In this document: positions 26,262 to 34,162 of the stretch, one piece after another
How the letters are laid out: each line of letters begins with the position of its first letter
Position numbering within the stretch: the first letter of the stretch is position 1
Assembly: GCF_023822065.1 (NCBI RefSeq)
Contig: NZ_CP084930.1
Coordinates: 1,258,501 to 1,322,500 of the forward strand
Reading direction: 5' to 3'
Length of the DNA: 64,000 nucleotides
Origin: Sphingomonas morindae
GTDB taxonomy: Bacteria; Pseudomonadota; Alphaproteobacteria; Sphingomonadales; Sphingomonadaceae
Notes under the pieces: model-generated
The model's database searches: none
Told to the model about the DNA's origin: nothing
Seen by the model: the letters and a program-made list of their open reading frames with translations, nothing else
Made by a program: the position numbers and the translations under genes

Positions 26262-27652
26262 CGCGCGCCCGCCGGCCAGAGCAGCACCCGCAGCGTCTGG
26301 AGGAGGATCAGCAGATCGAGGAAGGGCGTGTAGTTCTTGGCGTAATAGAGATCATATTCGAGCTTGTTGCGGGCATCGTCCAGGCTCGCGCCATAGGGAT
26401 AGTTGATCTGCGCCCAGCCGGTGATGCCCGGCTTCACCATGTGCCGCTCGGCATAATAAGGCAGCTGCTGCTCCAGCGCCTCGACGAACTGGCGGCGCTC
26501 GGGCCGCGGGCCGACAAAGCTCATCTTGCCCGCCAGCACCACCCAGATCTGGGGCAGCTCGTCGATGCGGACCTTGCGGATGAAGCGGCCGACGCGGGTG
26601 ATGCGCGGATCATTTTCGGCCGCCCACACCGCCTGGCCGGGGATCTCGGCATCCTGCCGCATCGAGCGCAGCTTGATCACCTCGAACTCGTCGCCGAACA
26701 GGCCGACCCGGCGTTGGCGGTAGAAGGCGGGGCCGGGGCTTTCCAGCCGCACCACCACCGCCATGATCAGGATCACCGGCGCCGCCACCACCAGCAGGAT
26801 CAGGCTGGCGGCGATATCGAACAGCCGCTTCGCCACCGAGGAGAGCAGCCGGCCCGAGGAGAAGCCGTCGGAGAAGATCAGCGAGCTGGGATTGGCGGTG
26901 GCGAGATCGATCCGGCCCGTCTCGCGCTCAAGAAAGCTCGCAATGTCGTAGACCTGCACGCCGGTCGTGCGGATGCGCAGCAGATCCTGGAGCGGCAGCG
27001 CGTTGCGCCGCTCCTGCAGCGCCAGCACCACCTCGCTCGCCTTGAGGTTGACGACATGATCGGACAGGCTGGCGATGGCGGCGCGGTCAATCGCGCCCGG
27101 CACCGCGTCCGGCCCATCGCTCATGCCGACAAAGCCGCAGAGCAGAAAGCCCGCGCCCGGCTTGGCCGCGAGGCTCCGCAGCCGCGCCGCGCGCGCGCCC
27201 GCGCCCAGCACCAGCACGCGCCGCTTGAACGCATCCGAGCCGATCATCGAGCCAAGCAGCAACCGCGCGAAGGTGAGCAGCGTCGGCGCCAGCAGGGCGG
27301 CGTAGAGCGCGTTCGAGCGCCACAGCGTCAGCCCCGGAACGAGGAAGGACAGCACCGCCAGCCCGACGACGCCGAGCGCGACCGCCACGATCAGCCGCAC
27401 CGCCGCGAACCGCACCGAGCGCAGCGCATCGACGCCATAGACGCCGACCGACACCATCGCCACCTGCACCGCCAACACGAAGGACAGCAAGGGCCCCAGG
27501 CGCGTGGCGAGCGGCGTCACCGTCATGCCGATCTGATGCGCGCGTACCACCCAGGCGGTTTCCGCCGCGGCGGCGAGCAAGGCGGCGTCGATCGCTCCGA
27601 GCAGCAGCACCGCATGCGGAATATAATGCCTGAACAACCGGATCACGCCCAC
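26258..27652 (-). CDS. exopolysaccharide sugar-1-phosphate transferase (bacterial sugar transferase family)
   Basis: This 464-residue polyprenyl-phosphate sugar-1-phosphate transferase starts a polysaccharide repeat unit on undecaprenyl phosphate. It has four N-terminal membrane helices, a CoA-binding-like Rossmann region (RRVLVLGAGARAARL), one more helix and the catalytic domain. That domain includes VVVRLESPGPAFYRQRRVG, EVIKLRSMR, RIDELPQIW and FVGPRPERRQF, then VKPGITGWAQINY. The N-terminus MGVIRLFRHYIPHAVLLLG resembles the subfamily associated with exosortase/PEP-CTERM exopolysaccharide loci (TIGR03013), an assignment I could not test. It stands alone here with no glycosyltransferase cluster around it. 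Confidence 0.9.
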   Translation of the reverse strand: MGVIRLFRHYIPHAVLLLGAIDAALLAAAAETAWVVRAHQIGMTVTPLATRLGPLLSFVLAVQVAMVSVGVYGVDALRSVRFAAVRLIVAVALGVVGLAVLSFLVPGLTLWRSNALYAALLAPTLLTFARLLLGSMIGSDAFKRRVLVLGAGARAARLRSLAAKPGAGFLLCGFVGMSDGPDAVPGAIDRAAIASLSDHVVNLKASEVVLALQERRNALPLQDLLRIRTTGVQVYDIASFLERETGRIDLATANPSSLIFSDGFSSGRLLSSVAKRLFDIAASLILLVVAAPVILIMAVVVRLESPGPAFYRQRRVGLFGDEFEVIKLRSMRQDAEIPGQAVWAAENDPRITRVGRFIRKVRIDELPQIWVVLAGKMSFVGPRPERRQFVEALEQQLPYYAERHMVKPGITGWAQINYPYGASLDDARNKLEYDLYYAKNYTPFLDLLILLQTLRVLLWPAGAR

Positions 27653-27752
27653 GCCCCTTCACGCGACCACGTCTTGGCCCGGGCGCGTGGTGCCAGAGAG
27701 TGGCAAAGAAATGCTGAAGGCGCACGCGCCCGGGATCGGCTTTATGGCTTGG

Positions 27753-30113
27753 TCAGGATTGCGGCACGGTCAGCGGCACGCGGTCGGGCAGGCGTTCCGA
27801 CACTTCGGGCGTGGCGCTGGCCGGCGCGCCCGGCGCCATGGCGGTGATGCGCACCGGCACCGATTTTGCCGCCGGCGTGTTGCTGCGCCGGTCGCGGTGC
27901 GCGAGCGGCAGCAGGGCGTTGGTCTCGGGATAATAGGCCGCGCAGCAGCCGGGCGGCACATCATAGGCGACCACCTTGAAGCCGCCCACCTTGCGCTCGA
28001 TGCCATCGTCGAACACGGTGGTGAACTCGATCAGATCGCCCTCGGTCAGGCGGTGCGCGGCCATGTCCGCCTCGTTCATGAACACCACCATCCGCTCGCC
28101 GGATACGCCGCGATAGCGATCATTGTAGGAATAGACGGTGGTGTTGAACTGATCGTGGCTGCGCGTCGTCATCAGCTGGAAATGCGGCCGGCTGGGCTCG
28201 TCATCATCGGCGTCGCGCATCGTGGGATCGAACAGGAAATTGGCCTTGCCCGTCTTGGTCTCCCAGCGGCGCTCGCGCGCCGCGATCGGCAGATGGAAGC
28301 CGCCGGGCTCGCGGATGCGCGTGTTGTAGTTCTCGAAGCCCGGGATCACGGCCTCGATCTTGTCGCGGATCAGCCCATAGTCGCCGACCAGCGCGTCCCA
28401 GTCGATCGGTGCGCGATCGGCGACGCTCGCCTTGGCGAGCGCGGCGATGATCCAGGGTTCGGAGCGGCATTCGGGGCTGGCGGGCTGCAGCTGCCCGGTC
28501 GAGGCATGGACCATCGCGAAACTGTCTTCCACCGTCACCGATTGCAGGCCGCCCGCCTGCACGTCGCGCTCGGTCCGGCCGAGCACGGGCAGGATGTAGG
28601 AGCGCTGGCCATGGGTGAGATGGCTGCGGTTGAGCTTGGTCGCCATGTAGACGGTCAGCCCGATCTTGGGCACGGCGGCGGCGACGCGATCGGTATCGGC
28701 GATCGCGCGGAAGAAATTGCCGCCCAGCGCGAGAAAGGCATCCACCTCGCCGCGCAGCACGGCCTCGCAGCATTCGGCGGTATCATGCCCCCAGGGGCGC
28801 GGGCTGGTGAAGCCGAAGGCGGCGTCCATCCGCTGGAGGAAAGGCTCGGTCGGCGTCTTGTTGATGCCGACGGTGCGATCGCCCTGCACGTTGGAATGGC
28901 CCCGCACCGGGCAGGCGCCCGCGCCCGGCCGGCCGACATTGCCCCGCAGCAGCAGCAGGTTCATGATCTGCTGCATGGCATCGCCGCCATTGCGATGCTG
29001 GGTGATGCCCATCCCCCAGCAGCAGATCACCCGCTCGGCCTTGCAATAGACGGCGGCGGCCTGTTCCAGCTGCTGGCGGGTGAGCGCGGTATAATGCTCG
29101 ATCGTCTCCCAATCGAGCGCGCGGCAGAAATCGGCGAACGCCTCGAAGCCATGGGTATGCTCGGCGAGGAAATCCACGTCGAGGATGCGCGCCGCCCCCG
29201 CCGCGCGCGCGGCGTCGTCGGCCTCGATCACCAGCTTGCAGAGCGCCTGCATGGCGACGAGATCGCCCCCGGTGCGCAGCTGGTAATAGTGCGAGCTGAT
29301 CGTCTGGCCGCGGCCGGTCAGCATCTCAAGCGGGCTTTGCGGATCGGTGAAGCGTACCAGCCCGCGCTCCTTGAGCGGGTTGAAGGAGAGGATCGGCACG
29401 CCGCGCTTGGCCATGTCGTGCAGCAGACCGAGCATCCTCGGGCTGTTGGTGCCCGGATTCTGGCCGATGATGAACAGCGCATCGCACTGCGCCCAATCGT
29501 CCAGCGTCACCGTGCCCTTGCCGACGCCGATGCTCTCGGGCAGCGCCATGGTGGTGGTGGCGTGGCACATGTCCGAGCAATCGGGAAAATTGTTGGTGCC
29601 GAGCAGCCGACCGTAGAGCTGCCAGAGAAAGGCCGCCTCGTTGGAGGCGCGGCCCGAGGTGTATAGCTCGACACGCTGCGGATCGAGGCCGCGCACCGTC
29701 TCGCCGATCTCGCGGATCGCCGTCTCCCACGTCACCGGCTGGTAGGTGTCCGTCTCCGGATCGTAGCGGAGCGGCGTGGTCAGCCGGCCCTGATCCTCCA
29801 GCGCGTGATCCGACCAGCCGCGCAGCCGCGTCACCGTATGTTCGGCGAAGAATTCGGGCGTGGTGCGCTTGGCGGTCGCCTCCCAGGCAACGGCCTTGGC
29901 GCCATTCTCGCAATATTCGGCGGTATGGGGCTCGCGCGGATCGGGCCAGGCGCAGCTCGGGCAGTCGAAGCCGCCGGGCTTGTTCATCGACAGCAGCAGA
30001 CGATTGCCCTTGACGAGGATCCGCTGCCGCCCGAGCTGCCGCTCGGTGGCGTTGAGCGCGCCCCAGCCACCGGCCGAAGCCTTGTCCGGTCCCATCTTGC
30101 GTCCTTCGGCCAT
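27753..30113 (-). CDS. FdhF/YdeP family molybdopterin oxidoreductase
   Basis: This 786-residue molybdenum enzyme resembles E. coli YdeP. The N-terminus carries GGFDCPSCAWPDP, a Cys-containing block typical of the group. The Mo-bis-MGD domain contains YTSGRASNEAAFLWQLYGRL, FIIGQNPGTNSPRML, CCWGMGITQHRNG, GNVGRPGAGACPVRGHSNVQ and LALGGNFFRAIAD. The C-terminal molybdopterin-dinucleotide domain has LMTTRSHDQFNTTVYSYNDR. YdeP proteins are formate-dehydrogenase-like but their substrate is unknown; acid resistance was reported for E. coli YdeP. No fdhD is visible nearby. The start is the ATG at 30113, after which the family pattern begins. It is divergent from the 63-residue acidic protein gene. Confidence 0.9.
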   Translation of the reverse strand: MAEGRKMGPDKASAGGWGALNATERQLGRQRILVKGNRLLLSMNKPGGFDCPSCAWPDPREPHTAEYCENGAKAVAWEATAKRTTPEFFAEHTVTRLRGWSDHALEDQGRLTTPLRYDPETDTYQPVTWETAIREIGETVRGLDPQRVELYTSGRASNEAAFLWQLYGRLLGTNNFPDCSDMCHATTTMALPESIGVGKGTVTLDDWAQCDALFIIGQNPGTNSPRMLGLLHDMAKRGVPILSFNPLKERGLVRFTDPQSPLEMLTGRGQTISSHYYQLRTGGDLVAMQALCKLVIEADDAARAAGAARILDVDFLAEHTHGFEAFADFCRALDWETIEHYTALTRQQLEQAAAVYCKAERVICCWGMGITQHRNGGDAMQQIMNLLLLRGNVGRPGAGACPVRGHSNVQGDRTVGINKTPTEPFLQRMDAAFGFTSPRPWGHDTAECCEAVLRGEVDAFLALGGNFFRAIADTDRVAAAVPKIGLTVYMATKLNRSHLTHGQRSYILPVLGRTERDVQAGGLQSVTVEDSFAMVHASTGQLQPASPECRSEPWIIAALAKASVADRAPIDWDALVGDYGLIRDKIEAVIPGFENYNTRIREPGGFHLPIAARERRWETKTGKANFLFDPTMRDADDDEPSRPHFQLMTTRSHDQFNTTVYSYNDRYRGVSGERMVVFMNEADMAAHRLTEGDLIEFTTVFDDGIERKVGGFKVVAYDVPPGCCAAYYPETNALLPLAHRDRRSNTPAAKSVPVRITAMAPGAPASATPEVSERLPDRVPLTVPQS

Positions 30114-30293
30114 CGCGCATCTCCACCAAGCTACCGCCGATCTAACAAACCCGGCGGCCGCCCGTGTCAATCTTGGTTAACGCCTCGGGGGCATCGTCAC
30201 CAAAGCCTCACGCTTCGCCGCTATGTTCGTGCGGCGCGCGGGAACCGAGCTTCGCCGCCGGCGCTTTCAGCCCGCCACTTGGGAGACACGGCC

Positions 30294-30485
30294 ATGGCGA
30301 AATCGCTCACGGGATTCGAAATTACACGCGACGGCGAAACCTACCGCCTGCGCTTCGAGCTGGACGGCGGCGAGACGGTGGAGCTCACCGCCAGCTACGA
30401 GCAGCTCGATCTCATCGCGGAGGAGATTGATCGGCAGCTCGACGCCGATGAGGAGGATGTCCTCTCGGCCGACGAGACCGACTAA
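30294..30485 (+). CDS. small acidic protein of unknown function
   Basis: This 63-residue protein starts at the ATG at 30294, with GGGAGA about eight bases upstream. It is rich in Asp and Glu, especially at the end (DADEEDVLSADETD), with a predicted beta-hairpin (GFEITRDGETYRLRFELDG) followed by a helix (YEQLDLIAEEIDRQL). It has no signal peptide, membrane segment or cysteine. I do not recognise the family. The coherent start, ribosome-binding site and amino acid pattern argue that it is real. It is divergent from the YdeP-type gene and converges on the MATE gene, with an inverted repeat in between. Confidence 0.7.
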   Translation: MAKSLTGFEITRDGETYRLRFELDGGETVELTASYEQLDLIAEEIDRQLDADEEDVLSADETD

Positions 30486-30493
30486 GCGCGCGC

Positions 30494-30517
30494 CCGGGCC
30501 GGCGGCCGCCGGTCCGG
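30494..30517. terminator. palindrome between convergent genes, possible terminator
   Basis: A 24-base near-perfect palindrome (12-base arms, one G-T wobble) lies between the small acidic protein gene and the end of the MATE gene. It lacks a T-run on either strand. Confidence 0.4.
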
Positions 30518-30523
30518 ACCCGC

Positions 30524-31891
30524 TCAGCGCGGCATCAGCCCGAGCCGGTCGCGCCGCGCCCAGCGGCCGATCATCAGCAACGCCACCGTCGCCAGCCCGG
30601 CGGCGAGTCCGATCCATACGCCGATCCCGCCCCAGCCCAGGCCGAAGGCCAGAAACACCGCGATGCCCAGCGCCACCACCCAATAGCCGATCAGCGCGAA
30701 CAGCATCGGCACCGTGGTGTCGTGCAGCCCGCGCAACATGCCCGCGCCCACCGCCTGCGCGCCGTCGACCAGCTGGAACAGCGCCGCCACTCCCAGAAAG
30801 GCGGTGGCCAGCGCCACCACCCGCGCCTCCGCCGGATCGGCGAGATCGAGGAACAGCCCCACCAGCGGCCGCCGCGCCACGAACAGCAGCAGCGCGGTGC
30901 TGCTCATCACCGCCATGGTGATGGCGAAGGCGGACCAGCCGGCGCGCGCCACCGCCGCCCGATCGCGCCGGCCATAGGCCAGGCCGACGCGTACCGTCGC
31001 CGCCTGGGCAAGGCCGAGCGGCACCATGAAGCAGAAGGCCGCCAGCTGGATCGCCACCGCATGCGCGGCCAGTTCGGCGGTGCCGATTAGGCCCATCAGG
31101 AAGACGGCGGCGTTGAAGATCGTCACCTCGAGCGTCAGCGTGACCGCGATCGGCAGGCCGAGCCGCGCGATCGCCCGGAAGCGCGCCCAATCCGCCCGCC
31201 ACCAGCGGCCGAACAGATGATAGCGGCGGAACCGGCGATGCCGCACGACCACCAGCGCCAGCATCAGGAACATCAGCGTGTTGGAAAGGGCGCTCCCCAG
31301 GCCGGCGCCGAACAGGCCGAGCGCGGGCAGGCCGAAATGGCCGAAGATCAGCGCGTAATTGCCGAGCGCATTGGTGATGACGGCGGTGCCGCCGGCGAGA
31401 AAGGCCCAGCCCGGCCGCTCCAGCGCCGACACGAAGGCGCGCAGCACCGTGTAAAGAAAGGCGGGGAGCATGCCGAACATCATCGGCCGTACCAAGTGCG
31501 CCGCGCCGGCGGCGAGCGCGCGATCCTGGTGCATCAGCACGAGCAGCGCCTCGGCATGCCAGAGCAGCAGCCACATCGGCACCACCGCCACCGCCGCCAC
31601 CCAGAAGCATTGGCGCACGGTGCGGCGCACGTCGCGCACATCGTGCGCGCGGCGGCCGAGCGCGCGCGCGATCATCGGCGCCGCCGCCGTGACCAGCCCG
31701 ATGCCGAAGATCAGGCAGGCGGTGACGAGGTTCACCCCCAGCGCGCCGGCCGCCAGCGTGCGCGGTCCCGCCCAGCCGAGCAGCACCACGTCGGTCGCCT
31801 GGATCAGCGATTGCGCGAGATTGGTGAGGATCAGCGGATAGGCGAGCGCCAGCGTGGCGCGCGCTTCGCCTTGCCAGAGCGTGCGGTTCAT
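30524..31891 (-). CDS. MATE family multidrug efflux transporter
   Basis: This 455-residue transporter has 12 membrane helices in two six-helix halves, typical of NorM-type MATE exporters driven by Na+ or H+. Family pattern is seen in TLALAYPLILTNLAQSLIQ, DVVLLGWAGPRTLAAGALG, GLGSALSNTLMFLML and GLAQAATVRVGLAYGRRD. The last matches the second-half gate motif. The ATG at 31891 was chosen because upstream codons are Arg/Gly-rich with no hydrophobic content. It lies 80 bases after the oligopeptidase gene on the same strand. Substrates are unknown; cationic drugs are typical for the family. Confidence 0.92.
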   Translation of the reverse strand: MNRTLWQGEARATLALAYPLILTNLAQSLIQATDVVLLGWAGPRTLAAGALGVNLVTACLIFGIGLVTAAAPMIARALGRRAHDVRDVRRTVRQCFWVAAVAVVPMWLLLWHAEALLVLMHQDRALAAGAAHLVRPMMFGMLPAFLYTVLRAFVSALERPGWAFLAGGTAVITNALGNYALIFGHFGLPALGLFGAGLGSALSNTLMFLMLALVVVRHRRFRRYHLFGRWWRADWARFRAIARLGLPIAVTLTLEVTIFNAAVFLMGLIGTAELAAHAVAIQLAAFCFMVPLGLAQAATVRVGLAYGRRDRAAVARAGWSAFAITMAVMSSTALLLFVARRPLVGLFLDLADPAEARVVALATAFLGVAALFQLVDGAQAVGAGMLRGLHDTTVPMLFALIGYWVVALGIAVFLAFGLGWGGIGVWIGLAAGLATVALLMIGRWARRDRLGLMPR

Positions 31892-31971
31892 CGGCCGGCC
31901 CTGCCGGCTGGCGGCGAGGCTGGCAAGCCCCGTCGCCCGCCCGCGCCCGCCGGCGCCGGCAGGGCGGCGCC

Positions 31972-34092
31972 TCAGCGCGGGCCGATGTGCCGCGCCGGCC
32001 CGTCGTGCGGCAGCTCCAGTTCCAGATAGGCGGCGACGAGCGCGGCGCGCAGCGCATCCTGCGCCGGCTCCACCCCGGCGGCATGGCCGCCCTCGATCGC
32101 TTCGTAATAGAAGAAGGGATCGCCATAATCCTGCAGCCGCGCGGCGAATTTGCGGGCATGGCCGGGATGGACGCGGTCGTCGCGCGTCGAGGTATAGAGG
32201 AAGGGCACGGGATAGCGCCGGCCCTTCACGAGATTCTGGTAGGGCGCGTAGCGGCGGATAAAGGCCCAATCCGCCGGCACGTCAGGATCGCCATATTCGC
32301 CGATCCACGAGGCCCCGGCGAGCAGATGGCTGTACCGCTTCATGTCGAGCAGCGGCGAGCCGATCACCGCCGCGCCGAACAGATCGGGCCGCTGCGTCAT
32401 CGCCACGCCCGCCATCAGCCCGCCATTGGAGCGACCCGAGACCGCGATGCGGCCGCGCGCGGTGATGCCGGTGCGGACCAGATCCTCGGCCACCGCGTAC
32501 AGATCGTCATAGGCGTTCTGGCGCTTCTCGCGCAGCGCGGCATCGTGCCAGGCGGGCCCATATTCGCCGCCGCCCCGCAGATCGGCGAGCACATAGGCAT
32601 TGCCGCGTTCCACCCAGAACAGCCCCGCCGGCCCCGATCGATAGGGTTCGTTGATGAGATAGGCCGGCGTCTGCGGCAGTTCGAAGCCGCCATAGGCGTG
32701 GATCAGCGCCGGCACCGGGCCCGGCGCCGCGCCCGGCTTGCGCACCAGGAAATAGGGCACGCGCGTGCCGTCGCGCGACGTGGCGAAGCGCTGCTCCACC
32801 GTCATGCCGGCGGCGTCGAAGCGCGCGGGCAGCGCCTGCACCACCGCCGGCGCGGCATCGGGCCGGACGGCGTAGAGCGTGGGCGGCTGGAGCATCGCCT
32901 CTACCTCGGCGAAGGCGATGGCGCTGCGGCCGGCGGCGGCGAGCAGATGCACCGTCGCCTTGTCGGGCAGCGCCACCGGCGCGCCCGCCCAGTGCCCCGC
33001 CGGATCGCGGGCGAGGCCGACCAGCCGGCCGGACACATCGTCGAGATACTGGATCCACAAGCGCCCCATGCCCGCGGCGACCGAAACCGTCGCCTGGCGC
33101 GGCGTGGGGGTGAAGACGCGCTCCACCGCGGGGGTGCGGCCGGCGAGCAGATCCGCGATGCGATAGGCGACGATCGCGCCCGCCGGATGGCCCTGCCAGG
33201 CGCTCTTCAGCGAGGCGATCACGCGCCCGTCCAGCACATCCTCGATCTGCGCGTCGCGCGGCAGCGGCGAGGCCACCAGCCGCCCGTCGGGCGCGATATG
33301 GCTCGCCGCGCGATGATAGAAATCGATGCCGCGCACCACCATCGGCCATTGGCGATCGCCATCGGCATAGCTCGCCACCGCCTCGGAGACATCGCCCACC
33401 TCGCCCTCGGCCACCAGCGTGGCGGCGGCGAGCGGCGTGCCCCGCCGCCACAGCTTGGCGATGCGCGCATAGCCGGAGCGCGTCATGCTGCCCGGCCCGT
33501 ATTCGGTCGCGACATAGAGCGCGTCGGGGCCGGCCCAGGCGAGGCTGGTCTTGGCCTCGGGCAGGGTGAAGCCGCCCGGCACGAAGCGGCCGGCGGCGAG
33601 ATCGAATTCGCGCTCCACCACCGCGTCGCCGCCGCCATCGGACAGCGCCACCATGCAGCGGACATAGGCGGGCGCCAGGCATTCCGCCCCCTTGAACACC
33701 CATTTGCGATGCTCGGCGGCGCCCAGCGCGCCAATATCGATCAGCGTGCGCCAGTGCGGCCGGCCGGCGGCGAAGCCCGCAAGATCCGCGATGCGCCAAA
33801 GGCCGCGCGGATGCGCCGCATCCTGCCAGAGGTTGAGCACCTGATCGCCCAGGATCGCATCGGGCGTGGCGATCTTGGCGGGATCGGCGAGCAGCCTGGC
33901 GGCGCGGGCGCGATCTTCGGCGAAATGCGGCTGCGCCTCGAGCGTGGCGAGGCTGCGCGCGTTCCAGGCCTTCACCGTGGCGAGCGCGGCGGCGCCATCC
34001 ACCGCCTCGAGATCGCGATGGGAATCGCCCTCCGGCGGCGGCGCCGCGCCCAGGAGGAGCCCCGCCACCACGCCCGCTATCGCTCGCCGCAT
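31972..34092 (-). CDS. prolyl oligopeptidase family serine peptidase (S9)
   Basis: This 706-residue peptidase has a short hydrophobic signal-like N-terminus (MRRAIAGVVAGLLLGAAPPP). A long beta-propeller region (about 60-440) follows, then a C-terminal alpha/beta-hydrolase domain. The catalytic residues are Ser555 in SGRSNGGL, the Asp638/Asp639 pair in TRDDRVHPGH and His670 in EGGHAAG. Family members cut short proline-containing peptides, the propeller keeping out large proteins. With the signal it would act in the periplasm. The start is the ATG at 34092; the frame upstream is Arg/Ser-rich and unlikely to code. A long hairpin separates it from the end of the Mo-hydroxylase operon. Confidence 0.9.
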   Translation of the reverse strand: MRRAIAGVVAGLLLGAAPPPEGDSHRDLEAVDGAAALATVKAWNARSLATLEAQPHFAEDRARAARLLADPAKIATPDAILGDQVLNLWQDAAHPRGLWRIADLAGFAAGRPHWRTLIDIGALGAAEHRKWVFKGAECLAPAYVRCMVALSDGGGDAVVEREFDLAAGRFVPGGFTLPEAKTSLAWAGPDALYVATEYGPGSMTRSGYARIAKLWRRGTPLAAATLVAEGEVGDVSEAVASYADGDRQWPMVVRGIDFYHRAASHIAPDGRLVASPLPRDAQIEDVLDGRVIASLKSAWQGHPAGAIVAYRIADLLAGRTPAVERVFTPTPRQATVSVAAGMGRLWIQYLDDVSGRLVGLARDPAGHWAGAPVALPDKATVHLLAAAGRSAIAFAEVEAMLQPPTLYAVRPDAAPAVVQALPARFDAAGMTVEQRFATSRDGTRVPYFLVRKPGAAPGPVPALIHAYGGFELPQTPAYLINEPYRSGPAGLFWVERGNAYVLADLRGGGEYGPAWHDAALREKRQNAYDDLYAVAEDLVRTGITARGRIAVSGRSNGGLMAGVAMTQRPDLFGAAVIGSPLLDMKRYSHLLAGASWIGEYGDPDVPADWAFIRRYAPYQNLVKGRRYPVPFLYTSTRDDRVHPGHARKFAARLQDYGDPFFYYEAIEGGHAAGVEPAQDALRAALVAAYLELELPHDGPARHIGPR

Positions 34093-34102
34093 CTTCGCCC
34101 CT

Positions 34103-34151
34103 TTGATCGCCCCCCGCCCGCCTGCTTCGCAGCTTGGCGGCGGGCGATCAA
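34103..34151 (-). terminator. long hairpin after the Mo-hydroxylase operon
   Basis: Bases 34103-34112 pair perfectly with 34142-34151, and five further pairs form inside after one mismatch, leaving a 17-base loop. It sits between the stop of the molybdenum subunit and the start of the peptidase gene. No T-run follows, so it may be a terminator or a processing or regulatory element. Confidence 0.45.
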
Positions 34152-34162
34152 GCGAGCGGATG

